Assembly (NCBI GenBank): GCA_949752795.1
Contig: OX457072.1
Coordinates: 620,001-684,000, forward strand
Origin: Hyperoodon ampullatus
Lineage: Eukaryota; Chordata; Mammalia; Artiodactyla; Ziphiidae
Direction of reading: 5' to 3'
Length of the DNA stretch: 64,000 nucleotides
Positions 51,276-64,000 of this stretch are shown one piece after another. How positions within the stretch are numbered: the first letter of the stretch is position 1; each line of letters begins with the position of its first letter. Under the pieces are notes generated by a model, which saw only the letters and a list, made by a program, of their open reading frames with translations, did not search any database and was not told where the DNA came from. The position numbers and the translations under genes are program-made.

Positions 51276-51963
51276 CGAGGTGTCACACAATTGACACTGG
51301 TTATTTTTGGCAAACACCAGGTGGAGGAGTGGGCCAGGGACTAGGTGGTCCTCCGTGGGTGAGTTCTGAGGTCAAAGAGAAACCCTGTGGGAGGGGTTTT
51401 CCAGGGAACTGCCAGGCAGGCCAAGAGATGGCAGGTACCTGGGGGTGAGGCTTTGAAGGAGCTCCAGCCCCATCCTCCCAGTTTCCTGCAGTGGAAGATG
51501 AATTTAGCACAGTTCAGAGAACACACGGGAGAGAGAGATCTGAAAGCAGAGGTCAAGGTTCGCAGTTCTTTCCTTAATCCTGGTGGAGGTCATTTTCCAG
51601 ACTTTGGGTCGTGGCACTGGAAATGGAGAGAAACCTCTGACCTTATCAAGAAGGAATTGGTAAATATGTTTACGTGTAGTTATTTTATATAACATTTGTT
51701 TATTTCTGATGACCGAAGTTCACTACACGTTTACAGAAAAGCACCACACAAAAAGGACACAAATTTTTAGGAAACACCTGTTGAAGAAGGAATATTTTCC
51801 CTAAGTATTATATGAACCAGTAGTTTCATAATGTTCACTTTGTGAAAATAGAGCCAGGCTATGAATTTTTAAAAGTACTTCTTATCAAAGTGTGTCTAGT
51901 AAGTCGGTGCCAGACCCCTTTAAACTTGGTAGTTAATTTTACTCTTTTTCCCCCTCCTTTCAG
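51276..51963. other. Intron 3 distal part
   Basis: No repeat recognised in the 690 bp before the exon 4 acceptor. Confidence 0.45.
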
Positions 51964-52110
51964 GTGGATGCACGGAGCATACCAGTGTTAGCAAAATGGC
52001 AAAATTCATACAGCATTAAAGTTGTACTTCAAGAGCTAAGACGTCTAATGATGTCCAAAGAAAATATGAAGCTTCCACAGCCACCAGAAGGACAAACATA
52101 CAACAATTAA
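51964..52110 (+). CDS. UBE2V2: UBE2V2 coding exon 4 (residues 98-145, stop)
   Basis: The last coding exon, preceded by ccccctcctttcag, encodes [14 protein letters not shown], then the C-terminal helical part [15 protein letters not shown], and ends QTYNN with stop TAA at 52108-52110. The C-terminal TYNN and the DARSIPVL segment are UBE2V2 features; UBE2V1 differs at both. The complete joined reading frame is 145 codons plus stop, the normal length for this family member. In the cell the UEV-UBC13 heterodimer works with E3s such as HLTF/SHPRH in error-free damage tolerance. Nothing in the exon suggests decay: no stop, indel or splice-site loss. The untranslated part of the exon continues downstream. 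Confidence 0.97.
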
Positions 52111-52850
52111 TTTTAGTGGATTTAAAACTTGTCTTAAATCAACAACCTTCTATTCATGTTAATGTCTTGATTAAATATCACAATGCAAAATACCCACACA
52201 TTAAGTAAGATAATTCCAGCTGGTAAACATGACCTGGACATCTGTAAGAGTATATTTAATACATGTACACCCATTATGTTTTCAGGTAACAGGAGGAGAA
52301 TTCAGCACAGTTTTTTTTCTTGTTAAGGCGCCGTCATTTACGCATGAACCTGGAGTACTCAGAGTGGAGCTCAGGTTTCCAGGTGGAAGAACAGCGAGAA
52401 GTGTCAGATGACTGTGCAAGCAGATGTGTTTCTGAAGAGAAAGCTCAAGAAGGAAAACCCAGAACGGCGTGCTCTTGCTTAGTGAAAGAGCTTCCGTTGA
52501 AATTGTCTAAAATAGCAGGTACAATGAATATTGTCACAAAATGTGTTCATTTTTGAAGCGGTATAGGTGCTGACTACTAGTAGTATCAAAAACACGTTCA
52601 GGATTGTTTTGATACCTGTATTTATAAGAAAATTGTTGTGGGGAGGTGGACGGATTTCCGTTACAAGCTGTTCCTGGGTGTTCCATGTACCAGACGCGGT
52701 GAAGAGTTGTTTACAGTCTTTGTTGGACAAACCATGCATTTACATTTAAATGAAATCAACAAAAAGGAAATAGATGTATGGATATGTGATTTTGAGATTA
52801 ACGTTAGTCTTAAATTGTAAATAAAATGTGGAATGTGTCCTCAGAAACTG
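52111..52850 (+). other. UBE2V2: UBE2V2 3' untranslated region, minimal form
   Basis: Sequence directly after the UBE2V2 stop codon, free of recognisable repeats. A canonical AATAAA lies at 52820-52825, followed by a GT-containing stretch (gaatgtgtcc), so cleavage near 52840-52850 is plausible. A second AATAAA lies at 54203-54208, beyond a CHR SINE, and could mark a longer 3' end. Which sites are used cannot be told without transcript data. Confidence 0.6.
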
Positions 52851-53548
52851 TGCCATTTCTGTTATATTGATGTGGTATGTGTACAGTAACTTGCTGAGGT
52901 AGCAGAAATTGGAATTATTGTAGCCTTCCCCTATACACACCTTTTATTATTCTATATTGTATACTTCTTGCAAATTGGAATTTGTGGAGTATTTAACAGT
53001 ACAGATTACCTAATAAGTTTAATTTCTTGTTAGGAGAAGGAGGAATCCCAGGTATTATGTTTTGAATTTGATTTCACCAGAAATATTGTTAAGAAAGATG
53101 TTTGAGTTCTAGCAGTTTTTATAGAATTAAAGATTGCAAATTATCCAAATATACATTCCAATTTTTCTTCATAATATCTGCCCCCAGTGCTCTTAGCACT
53201 AAGAGCATTTTTTTCACTTTTTTTGTTTTGTTCACTTATCCTTTGCTTTGGCAGCTACATAATTCTGAATTGAAAGTCCATCTGTGCTCTGCTTTTACCA
53301 GAGTGACTTGAGGCTTTCGGTTGCCTTTTTTTCATCTCAGAGCGCTTGGGTGTACTACTTTGTTGAAAATACTTCTCTCTTATGGGTTCTGTTTTCTGAA
53401 GAAAATAGTAAGGTGGTCATGTAACAAGGACAGATTTCTCAACCCTGACATGTTTTTATCAAGTGCATTCAAAGTTAAAGCTCTGAGCTACCTTTTCTTG
53501 GCCAGTAATACTTTAAAGTCAGTGGCAGTTTATCTAAATTTACTAATT
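52851..53548. other. Region after the proximal UBE2V2 poly(A) signal
   Basis: AT-rich, no repeat recognised; possibly part of a longer 3' UTR. Confidence 0.4.
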
Positions 53549-53561
53549 TCAATATGGCTTT

Positions 53562-53770
53562 TTTTTTTTTTTTTTTTTGCGGTACACGGGCCTCTCACTG
53601 TTGTGGCTTCTCCCGTTGCGGAGCACAGGCTCTGGACGCGCAGGCCCAGCGGCCATGGCTCACGGGCCCAGCCGCTCCTCGGCATGTGGGATCCTCCCGG
53701 ACCGGGGCATGAACCCATGTCCCCTGCATCGGCAGGTGGACTCTCAACCACTGCGCCACCAGGGAAGCCC
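53562..53770 (-). repeat. CHR SINE, GC-rich form, downstream of UBE2V2
   Basis: Antisense copy with perfect 13-bp TSD tcaatatggcttt at 53549-53561 and 53771-53783. It would lie inside a long UBE2V2 3' UTR if the distal poly(A) signal is used. Confidence 0.93.
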
Positions 53771-53783
53771 TCAATATGGCTTT

Positions 53784-56700
53784 AAAGTGACACATAGAGA
53801 ATGTATACATACAAATTAGTGCATGTGTAATTTATTAAAATAGGTTTGAAATGAACTATTACCTTGGCATACATTCTTAAACATTTTAAGTGGTTGAGAT
53901 TAAGTGGAATTACACTGATATCCTGTGTGAGAATGGTGCTTCCTGACAGTCTAAATCGGTCTCTAGTGACCCCTTCCCCACTGGGAGAGTGTGTCCTGTC
54001 ATATGTGGACGCGGATAACCATCTGAATGCTGTACATTGTTTCTACATTGGTGGGCTGAGACCCTGGGCACCTTGACCTCTGGTTCATTCTCCTTTCCCC
54101 GCACCCACTGTTGTGAAGGACTTCCCCCCGCCCAGGTGTGTGTTGCCTTCGAAATTTGTTTGAAAGGCTAGCAGGTGAGACTCTAGGGGATGATCATGTA
54201 TTAATAAAGATTACAAAAGTAAAATATTTGTCCTGTTAGGTCAGTGTTATGCTTTAATGGTTTTAATTACTAATTTTCAGAATCCCTCATTTAAAAAATA
54301 TTTTTTCTAGTATTTTAAAGTAATGACATTTGTTGTTGCAGGTTTATGCGTGACTTTTCAGGATTTGGGAACATAAACATTTATAAGAGGTGGTCAATGG
54401 TATTTGAGTCTTTTGGGTATAAAATTTTTTTTTAAATTATAATTTTAAATTATCTTTTAAAAGAATTTATCACACTTCAAATTTGAGTAAGTGCTTGGGG
54501 AGTGAAATAGTTTGACTTGCATATGGTTAATTAGTCTGGATTACTTAATACCAATTCATTAATTTAACTACTTCCCACTAAGTATATGTTGTTATTGATA
54601 AATATGCATGAAATTCATATTATTTTGAAAATTTAGAGTACATGGCTGGAAAATACCAATGTGTTTCCCACCCTGGATTTGGTGTGTGACCATGTGGGCA
54701 GCTCTGGAAGACGCATCGTGAGGTATAGACTTTGGTCAAAGCTGTGTGTACTCTTCTCGTGGGTACACAGCCGTGCTTGCATGTACACGTTAAAGAGTGT
54801 AAGTGCTGATGATACTGTCTAGTGTCACGAATAACAGTTTGGGGAGTTACTTAAGGAATTTTTTTCCCCAGATTTCCTCGGTAAGTATATTTTTTAGACA
54901 TATATGTGTAGCATTATAGTATAATTAATTGCTGGGAAGGATCTAAAAGGCACTGGTTTCACTTTTCTGAGAAGTAACAATATGATTTTCCAGTAACAAC
55001 TTGATTGGCTTTTGGTTGTGTTCACAAAAAGATTCCAGCTCCGAAGATTTTGGAAAGCGTTTGTATTTTGTATATAAAACAAACATTATGAAAAGCAGTG
55101 GATGCAGCGCCTTACAGGCTTGATCGGAGCGCTAGCCATTAATTCCTACCCGGTACTGTGTTGATTGACAAGCAACATGTATGGAAATAGAATATCTTTT
55201 ATGCTAAAATTAATACGCCTCTTTGAAGTTACTGAACAGTAGATGGAAATCTTATAGATCATACTGAAAATGTTGGTTATTTTAAAAGTATAGTGGAATA
55301 CTGAAAATAAAAGATACACCGTAAGTATTTTCTGAAGAGAAAATTATTGAAGGTATTTGATGACACAGAAGATAAATGACAAGTCAAAACTGTCATCCTG
55401 TGAAATAAGGGAGTTTGAGGGAATCATGGAGTGAGTATGTGATTTTAAAGAATCACTGGATATGAAGAGGTTGCCCATTGTGTTTACGTACATCTCTAAT
55501 GGGACATTCTCACCTAAAAAATTCCTAAAGGTCCTCTGCATTTCATTTTTACATGTAATCTAAAGATCAGTACAAGACTTTTTCTGCGCCTTCATTTATG
55601 AACTCAGTGATAAAAGCCAGATAGATTTCACTTTCTTAACTTAGAAACATTCCAGGAATCATCCTTCCTCCAGTGGGTAGCTGACCAGATACCATGTAAG
55701 GATTGTGCAGTGACCCCTGTGCTCCAGATGTAGACTTACCGTGTGAATTCTTCTATCTTGTCTTAGTTGAGTACTGAGCAGCTGCTTACATCTGTCTGAG
55801 ATTTTTGGCAGCCAAAAGATTATACAAAAGTAAAGGTAATATTCCACCTCCAAAGGAAGACTCATCTCTGGCACTGAGAAACCAATAGCAGTGAGAAACC
55901 CCGTGGTCAGTAAAGAAGCAAATCTTTGAATTCATTGAGAGTGAAAACTGTTCCTTGTTTGTTCAGTGCAGTTGAGTAATTAAAATATTGTTCAGAGATT
56001 ATGGGGAAACACTAAACAATTGAGTGTGTGTATTCTTCCTTCATCTGATATAATAGCTTTTTTTTTTTAAACAGGCTTTTAACAATAGATAATTTTACAG
56101 AGTAATCTGGAAAATTAACAGTGTAGTATAAAGTGAGGTTTCGACAGGACACCTACATTAAAATGTAGTAAAATTAGTTATAATACTTAATGTCATGTTT
56201 TTTGGGTCCAAAGACTCTTCCAATCAACAAACATGGTAATTGTGAATGCTTTATTACACAGGGTGAGATTTTATAGCCTTTGTAGTTTGTCAGCCCTTAA
56301 TTTGAGGCAAAAAGGTAGATTTTCTCCACAGTGGATAACTGACAAAGAGAAATGTATTGTTTTACTGCTTCTCAAGCCACAGTGTCCAAATAAGTAGTGA
56401 CTGCCAGATGTCCAGATTTATATCCACTATCATAAATTATCTTTTTATTTCTGTAATTTAAAAAATCATCTTAATACTCAAGTAAAAGTAATTGTGTTCA
56501 CAAGAAAAGTAAAATATCTAAATGCCTGGGTTTCTTAATCTTGAGTAACATACGGACTTCTTTAAGGAGAAAAATAATTCTTTTGGACTCAATATTGTCT
56601 TGAATTATTTTTGTTAAAACATTGTTTAATGCATAAAATTGTATTAATGCAAATGTATAAACTTCTTAGCCCTATAAAATTATAAAGCAAATTAACACAA

Positions 56701-59089
56701 TTACATAGTAATTAAAATGTAAAAGACTTTAATATTGAGGATGTTTTATTGAATTACTCTCTACTTGAAATGTAAATATTTTCATCTCTTTTTGGCTTTT
56801 TGTTGTTGCCATGTCTATACAAGAGTGTGCGGCTGGACCTCAGATTTTTCTTACCTTTTTTCTCTTGACAAACGTGGTACAAAAAACCTTTGTTGTGTTA
56901 TCTGACCTTCATTTGGTATAAATACAGTTCCCGCATTAGGTCCCCCTCTGTTCTGTTCTGTTAACCAGAGAACTAAAATTCCTGAGTCTTGCTTCAACTT
57001 TGAGACCACAGTTGTCTTAAACCCTTGATTCTTGAGAATTACTGTGATACTCACTTTGCTGTGTTTGTGGCCCTGTATAGAAATAAGAATGATCTATGAT
57101 TGGTGATGGTAGGTAAGCTGATATATTAGTAAGATCATTTTAAATTTGGGTGACACATTTTAATCCGTTAGGTTTTAAAGCTTAGTGCAGAGAGGTGCTG
57201 AATACATTTATTGGTTTAGAAAATAAACTGCGGTTGAAAGCGGCTCCTCTCTCCGTTTGTGCCTCTGTACTGCCCATCGTCCTCTGGTGAATCCCCCTCA
57301 CCTGTAATCTCTGTAGCTCCCTTCTATCAGCCTATGGCCACTGCTGTTCTTATGTTCTGTTTCTCTTGAGTGGATCCCTTTAAACCCCTTTTCCCCATCA
57401 TTCTGGATGTGGTCCCCTCACATCAGTCCCAGCCATGAATTTGAAGACTGCTTATGAGAGGTAGCTCGCGCGTTTGCTGTGCTCTGGCTCCTTCCTGCCT
57501 GTGCCCTTTGTTTACCACCTTTGCCCTCACTACCTGGGTCCTCTCCAACCTTCTCTATCCCCGATTTGCAGATCTTCTCCTCACCTGTCACCGTTGTCCT
57601 CCTTGACACAGTGTCCTTGTGTGTGATATTTTTGCTTCCTTTGCCTCTGAGAGTTGATGTCCAAGCTGCGCATCACAGTAATAAAATTTTAATATTATTT
57701 ATAAATGTATTCTCAGCATTTAATATTCTTTGAATTTAAAAAAATATCCCCAGAGTATATTTTTTGAAACTAAACATCAGAAATAGGGTGTTTTCTTTTT
57801 TGAGATATTTAAGGTTGTTAGAAATACGACTTCTGAACACAGTGTATTTGGCTACAAAGAAGTGTTAGAATCATTTATTTGTATTAAAAATTATTAAAAT
57901 AACTGCCAGAAACTAGGTGACTTTTTATGCGATGCAGATTTTACTGAGTTCTGCTCAGCAGGCAGGTTGGGGTGTGTTTTTCAGCCCTCCCTGTGTTAAG
58001 TCCTTGTGAGACTGCTTCTTTAGGACATAAAGGTAGACAGTACCACGGAGGTGATAGGTAGGCGCCAGTTCTGTCAGCCTTGGTGACCGAGTGGGTGACA
58101 GAGTCTGTGGTCCTCCTCTGGGGCTCCCCACTGGCAGAACCCAGGCGCCGTTAGCAGTGAGGTTCTAAGCCGAACCGGGTCTGTAAATTGATCAACGAAG
58201 AGCAGCAGAGAGGAAGCTGATGGAAATCCTAGGGCCCTGTGCCCTTCAGTTCCTTCTGAGAAGGTCATGCTTACCCCATAGAGTTGTGGTGTCACGAAAC
58301 AATATGAATGGTTTTAATCACAATCAGAATGATTAAGCAATAAGTGGTAGCTTTTAAAAATGTTATTAATCTAAGAACATTCACTTAAATTATGTCAAGA
58401 TATGCATTTGCATCAGGTCTGTCCTCCTGTGTAAAGCGGGGGCTAACTTTCCAAGAGGTTACGTGAGGTTATATAGGAGGCTTCATTAAGCCGCTTGTGC
58501 TTTCTGAACGAAGTTAATTTCTGCTCATTGTTGAAGGCAGACAGATGGGCTTCTGGGTGCTAGTGAGACCTGGCATGCCTGGCACCCCTCCCCCGTCCCA
58601 GCTGGGTGCAGTGGCCCTGGTGGATCCACCCCTGGATGGGCACCACTCCTGCCCTCTCACAGTCATGAGTGTTATCAGTGCATTTACGATTGTTTGCATT
58701 GTTGTTCTGACTAGTGCACGTTACAGGTGGACCTGGAGGTGGTGCTGGTGTAGTTCATTCACGCACTCATCTCACACAGGTGGGGTATACACCTCGCTGG
58801 CCCACCAGAAACACACACCTCGACCTGAATCTCAGAGTAGCCCTGCAGAGGCTGGACAGTCCCCCTTTGAGCTGACTTGGTGTGAAATGCTGCCGGGCTC
58901 CTTAACGGGGGGTGGGGGGGTGGGGGTGGTGACCAACACCTCAGTTGGATCCTCTCGTGCCCCCGGGGAGGGTGCTTCCTGGAGCTGAAGCTCTGCTGCT
59001 CCCGGTGGCCTGCTGCATCCTAGCCTGGAGGAGTGGGGCCCAGGGCCAGCAGAGCCAGGAGAGGAGGTTCTGTCATACCTACACGTTCC
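53784..59089. other. Downstream region, mostly single copy
   Basis: Distal AATAAA at 54203-54208. The rest is AT-rich to 57200, then mixed, with a G-run near 58908-58930. No exon or RNA gene recognised. Confidence 0.4.
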
Positions 59090-59721
59090 TTGTTAAGTCG
59101 AGATGTAAATGACATACCATAAAATTCACCTTTTAAACTGTTCAGCCCAGTGGTTTTTACCATATCCACAAGATTGTACAAACATCACCACTAATTCTAG
59201 AACATTCCAGAATGATGGCTATTTGGGCTGTTTCCATATTTTGGCTGTGATAAGTAATGCTGTTACAAACATTTGTATATAAGTTTATATGGGGACGTAT
59301 GTTTTCATTTCTCTTGGAATTGCCAAGTCATAAGGTAACTGTGTTTAGTCATTTGAGGAACTACCTGGCTGTTTTCCAAAGTAGTTGTGCCATTTTACAT
59401 CTCTACCAGCAGTTCTCCGCATCCTCACCAACACATTATTGTTTGTCTTTGATTCTAGCCATCCTAGTAGGTGTAAAGTGGTATTTCGTTGCGGTTTTTC
59501 CCAGTCACTAATGATGCTGAGCATCTTTTTACAAGATCACTGGCTATTTGTGTATTTTCTTTAGAGAAATGTCTACTCAGGTCCTTTGCCCATATAAAAA
59601 ATTGGTTTATTTGTAGTTTTATTGTTGAGTTGTAAGAGGTCTTGTATATTCTGGATATTAGACCTGTATCAGATACATGGTTTGCAAATATTTTCTCCTG
59701 TTCTCTGGTCTGTCTTTTCAC

Positions 59722-60114
59722 GTTTTTTAAAAATTTATTCATTTACTTACTTTTGGCTGTATTTTTGGTCTTTGTTGCTGTGCGCGGGCTTTCTCTCATT
59801 GCGGCGAGCAGGGGCTACTCTTCATTGCGGTGCACGAGCTTCTCGTTGCGGTGGCTTCTCTTGCTGCGGAGCACGGGCTCTAGGCTTGCAGGCTTCAGTA
59901 GTTGTGGCTCACAGGTTCCAGAGTGCAGGCTCAGTAGTTGTGGTGCACGGGCTCAGTAGTTGTGGCTCGTAGCCTCTAGAGTGCAGACTCAGTAGTTGTG
60001 GCACACGGGCTTAGTTGCTCCGCGGCATGTGGGATCTTCCCAGACCAGGGCTCGAACCTGTGTCCCCTGCATTGGCAGACGGATTCTTAACCACTGCGCC
60101 ACCAGGGAAGCCCC
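59722..60114 (-). repeat. CHR SINE with expanded internal repeat
   Basis: Antisense, about 390 bp, with four to five diverged 21-bp units (ggctcagtagttgtggctcac type) at 59885-60010. Flanked by tcttttcac / tctcttcac. Confidence 0.9.
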
Positions 60115-60252
60115 TCTCTTCACTTTTTTTTTTGATACTGTTTCTTTGATGCACAGATTTTTAAATTTTTATGCAACATAATTTTTGTTTTTTCTTTGGT
60201 TACTTGTAATTTTGATATTATGTCTAAGAAATCATTGTCTAGTCCAAGGTCA

Positions 60253-60632
60253 TTGTGATGGTTAGTTGTGTTAGCTGGGCTAGGCCGTAGTAACCAGTTA
60301 CTAAATCAAACACTAATCTGGGTTCTTTTAAGATATTTTGTAGATGTGATTAACATCTACAATCGTTGACGTTAAGTAGAGGAACTTGCCCTCAATAATG
60401 TGACGAGACCTCATCCAGTCAATTGAAGGCCTCAAGAGCAAAAACAGGTTTCCTGGAGGAAAGTAAGTTCTGCTTCAAGACTATAGTGTCAAGTCCTGCC
60501 TGAATTTCCCGCCTGCTAGCCTGTCCCCACAATTACTTAAGCCAATTCCTTAAAATAAATATCTATCTCTGTGTCTTTTTCTTTCTTTATCTGCCTATCA
60601 TTTATGTATGATCTGTTGGTTCGTTCTGATAT
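60253..60632 (+). repeat. Ancient LTR-like repeat
   Basis: Starts tgatggttagttgtgttagc, contains cctcatccagtcaattgaag and ends with gccaattccttaaaataaat and TCTA-rich sequence. A mammal-wide repeat that I place by eye in the ERVL/MaLR-like LTRs; it interrupts an L1. Confidence 0.5.
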
Positions 60633-61744
60633 AGGGACAAAAATTTACATCTGTGTTTTCTTCTAAGAATATATACTTTTAGCTTTTACATTTAGGCCTT
60701 TGATCTGTTTTGAGTTAATTTTTGTATGTGGTGTGAGGGAGGAGTCCAGATGCATTCTTTTGCACGTATATATATCCAGTCATCTTAGCACCATTTGTTG
60801 AATGGTCTTGTACCCTTGTCAAAAATCAATTGACCATATTTATATGTGGGTTTATTTCTGGACTCTCAATGCTGTTCCCTTGATCTATGTGTCTCACCTT
60901 AATGCCAGTACCACACTTGGTTACTCTAGTTTTATAGTAAGTTTTGGAATCAAGAAGTATGAGTCCTCCAAGTATGTTCTTCTTTTTCAAGATTGTTTTG
61001 GCTATTCTCGGTCTTGTCCATTTTCAAATGTACAGGTCTTTCACCTCGTTGGTTAAATTTATTCCTAGATATTTTCGTTTTTGATGCAATTGTAAATGAG
61101 ATTATTTTCTTAATTTCTCTTTCTGATTAAGTATTAGTGTATAGAAACGCAGCTGATTTTTATATATTGATTTTGCATCCTGCAGTTTTACTGAATTTGT
61201 TGATTAGTTCAAACAGTTCTTTTGGTGGGATCTTTAAGGTTTTCTATGCATAATAGCATGTCATCTGCAAGTGCAGTTGTACTTCTTTCTTTCTGACTTG
61301 GATACCTTCCAGTTCTTTTTTTGCCTAATTGCTCTGGCTAGAACTTTCAGTTCTATGTTGAATAAAACTGGTAAAAGTAGACACCCTTGTCTTGTTTCTG
61401 ATCTTAGAGGAAAAGCTTCAGCTTTTCACTGTTGAGTGTTATGTTAGCTGTGGGCTTGCGTTTTATGGCCTTTACTATTCAATATGTTGAGGTATATCCA
61501 CTCTGTATCCACTTTGCTTAGAGTCTTGTATTTGCAATCTTGCTGAATTTATTAGTGAGGATAGTTTTTTGGTGTAAAATTTTAAGGGTTTTCTGTATGT
61601 AGAATTGTGTCATCTGCAAATAGAGGTTGTCATCCTTATTTTCCAATCTGGATGTCTTTGATTTCTATTTCTTCCCTAATTACTCTTCTGTTATCTTTTG
61701 CAGTCATAATTTCTAGTCCAAGATTCCTAGATATTTTTTCTTCC

Positions 61745-62475
61745 TTTCGTTTTTTAAATTAAGTTTTATTAGAGTATAGTTGCTTTACAATGTTGTGTTA
61801 GTTTCTGCTGTATAGCAAATTGAATTGGCTATACGTATACACATATCCCCTTTTTTGGATTTCCTTCCCATTTAGGTCAGCACAGAGCAGTGAGTAGAGT
61901 TCCCTGTGTAATACAGTATGTATGTTCCCATGAGTTGTCTATTTTATACATAGTATCAATAGTGTATATGTGTCAATCCCAATCTCCCAGTTCATCCCCC
62001 CCACCCTCCACCTTCCCCCTTGTTATCCATACATTTGTTCTCTATGGCTGTGTCTCTATTTCTGCTTTGCAAATAAGATCATCTATACCATTTTTCTAGA
62101 TTCCACATATATGCGTTGGTATGATATTTTTCTCTTTCTGACTTACTTCACTCTGTATGACAGTCCCTAGGTCTATCCACGTCTCTGCAAATGGCCCAAT
62201 TTCATTTCTTTTTGTGGCTGATTAATATTCCATTGTATCTGTACCACATCTTTATCCATTCCTCTGTTGATGGACATTTAGGTTGCTGTCCTGGCTATTG
62301 TAAATAGTGCTGCAGTAAACATTGGGGTTGCATGTGTCTTTGAATTATGGTTTTCTTTGGGTATATGCCCAGTAGTGGGATTGCTGGGTTGTATGGTAGT
62401 TCTATTTTTAGTTCTTTAAGGAACCTCCATACTGTTCTCCATAGTGGCTGTATCAACTTACATTCCCATTTTCAT
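61745..62475 (-). repeat. L1 3' fragment
   Basis: Antisense 3' UTR (tttattagagtatagttgct) followed by ORF2 C-terminal sequence; ends at a SINE at 62476. Closer to the intact L1 than the neighbouring fragment. Confidence 0.85.
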
Positions 62476-62720
62476 CCTTTTTTTAAAAATTTTATTTCAT
62501 TTTATTTATTTGGCTGTGTCAGGTCTTAGTTGCGGCACGCAGGATCTTCATCGTGGCACGCGAGATCTTTTGTTGCGGCACATGGGCTTCCCTCTAGTTG
62601 TGGCGCTTGGGCTTAGTTCCCCCGCGGCATGTGGCATCTTAGTTCCCCAACCAGGGATCGAACCCGTGTCCCCTGCATTGTAAGGTAGATTCTGAACCAC
62701 TGGACCACCAGGGAAGTCTC
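62476..62720 (-). repeat. CHR-type SINE
   Basis: Antisense copy ending ccaccagggaagtc, inserted at the end of an L1 fragment. Confidence 0.88.
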
Positions 62721-64000
62721 TCTTCCTTTTCTTATTTAAAAATATATTTTTTTGGAGACCTAGATTTTACTGTGAGCAGTTACAGCGATTGTCAGGTTTT
62801 GTACCAATTATTTCTAGCAGTACAATTCATTATGAATTGGATAAAAGACCAGTTTGTATTTATGTTTTAACTAATCCAAGGGAGAATATTCTTGAAATGC
62901 TGTGTTATCCAGAACTGGACCATGGGATTTTGTTCCTTCAGTCCTCAGTATACTTCTGAGCAGTGCATACTAACTTTCCATGAACTTGGTGGAGCTAATA
63001 AACTGTGGAGATCCAGTTGTTTTTAGGAGTCCAGTCAGTCTGAAAAAGCTACATACTGTGTGATCCCAACTGTATGGCCTCTGGTAAAGGCAAACAGTAA
63101 AAAGGTGAGTGGTTGCCAAGGGACTGGGGAGTGGCAGGGAGGTAGAGGGACGCCTAGGCGGAGCACAGGAGGTTTTCAGGGCAGTCATACTGTCCGTACA
63201 GGTGAAGCCACGTCATTGTGTGCTTGTCAAAGGCCATGGAATGTACAACACAGAGAGTGAACCCTCATGTAAACTATGGACTTTAGTAAGTAATAATTAG
63301 GAGTGGTTCATCAGTTGTAGCAGATGTGCCACACTATCTAAGGCAAGATGCTAGTAATAGGAGAAACTGCAGGGGGAGAGGAAGTACACGGGTATTGTCT
63401 GTACATAAAAATGTCCTAAAATAAGAGAGGTTGCAGGGGAAAAAATCAAGTGTTTATTATCTATAGTAAGATAAAAATAATAAAACCAAATCTTGAGAGT
63501 AATTTTTTGAGATCCTTGTAATATATGTGAGATTGATGTCTGGGAACTTCACAGGTGAAGTCAGCAGTGGTAGAGACATACGTATTTTGTGGATATGTTT
63601 TAATTTGTATGTGAAGGTGTGGATTTTCTGAGTCACTGAGTGCAGCAGATCTGCACCCTTGGCCACCACGGCAGCTTCTTGGCAGGGAGCCAGTCAGGCT
63701 CGCACAGTCTGAGGCCACAACCAGGGGTGTGGGGTCCTCTGCACACCCCCAGCTGCATGTCCCCAGGGCCCAAGGCAGGAGTCCTCTACGAACCCTGCCC
63801 CTTGGGTGGTAGGCTGCAGAGGAAGGCGTGAGGTTACTGCTGAAGCCAGAGCTGACTGGGTTCTGGAATTGGGAAGTGGCAGAGACAGTAAGAATACAGA
63901 GGCAGGTAGCACGCTATACTGCTTGTCACGGTTAATAGCCTGGGCACTGTTGACTTTAGTGGGGAGTGGGGAGTGAATTGGCAGTGCTCAGGGTGAAGGG
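62721..64000. other. Window end, mostly unassigned
   Basis: Apart from the L1-like piece at 63040-63300, nothing recognised. Confidence 0.4.
63040..63300 (+). repeat. Old L1 3'-end-like repeat
   Basis: Text such as gagtggttgccaagggactg resembles the 3' end of ancient L1M families. Diverged; assignment by eye. Confidence 0.45.

Larger units (their letters stand above)
59090..61740 (-). repeat. Old L1 interrupted by a SINE and an LTR-like element
   Basis: Antisense L1 in three blocks: 59090-59722, about 60124-60252 and 60635-61740, separated by a CHR SINE (59722-60114) and an LTR-like repeat (60253-60632). The continuity of ORF2 across the gaps shows both were later insertions. Confidence 0.8.

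Overview
This is a mammalian nuclear genomic window, almost certainly from a cetacean. The diagnostic signal is 18 tRNA-derived CHR-type SINEs; several are close copies of the GC-rich form that begins 'ggcttccctggtggcgcag' and is typical of whales and dolphins. They sit among many L1 fragments, MIR/L2 relics and MaLR/ERV LTRs. I saw no Alu, B1/B2 or prokaryotic sequence. Species cannot be fixed from the sequence alone.

The only host protein-coding gene I can support is UBE2V2 (MMS2), the catalytically inactive E2 variant that partners UBE2N/UBC13 to build Lys63-linked ubiquitin chains. It lies on the + strand, and all four coding exons are present with GT-AG junctions: 17983-17998, 40301-40449, 44991-45116 and 51964-52110. 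Joined, they encode 145 codons plus stop. A CpG island (about 16980-18380) with five CCGGAAG ETS motifs, a perfect CRE and a YY1-type motif over the start codon forms the promoter. The introns are about 22.3, 4.5 and 6.8 kb.

Layout: 1-16.9 kb is intergenic and repeat-rich, holding L1 fragments, LTRs, nested SINEs, a SINE/L1 composite insertion, a probable retroposed mRNA 3' end and a U6/L1 chimera. 17-18.4 kb is the promoter and exon 1. 18.4-40.3 kb is intron 1, which contains a full-length L1 antisense to the gene (23466-29476) with both ORFs open, inserted into an older L1. 40.3-52.1 kb holds exons 2-4 with repeats in the introns. 52.1-64 kb is the 3' UTR and downstream repeat-rich DNA.

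The most notable signals are products of L1-driven reverse transcription. (1) An apparently intact L1. (2) A composite insertion (4646-5150) bounded by one perfect 17-bp target-site duplication, joining a CHR SINE to a 170-bp L1 piece that matches 169/170 bases of the opposite strand 1.4 kb away. (3) A U6 snRNA/L1 3'-end chimera 1 kb upstream of the UBE2V2 start codon. (2) and (3) both look like template switching during target-primed reverse transcription. Boundaries of old repeats are approximate, and family names are from recognition by eye, not a database search.
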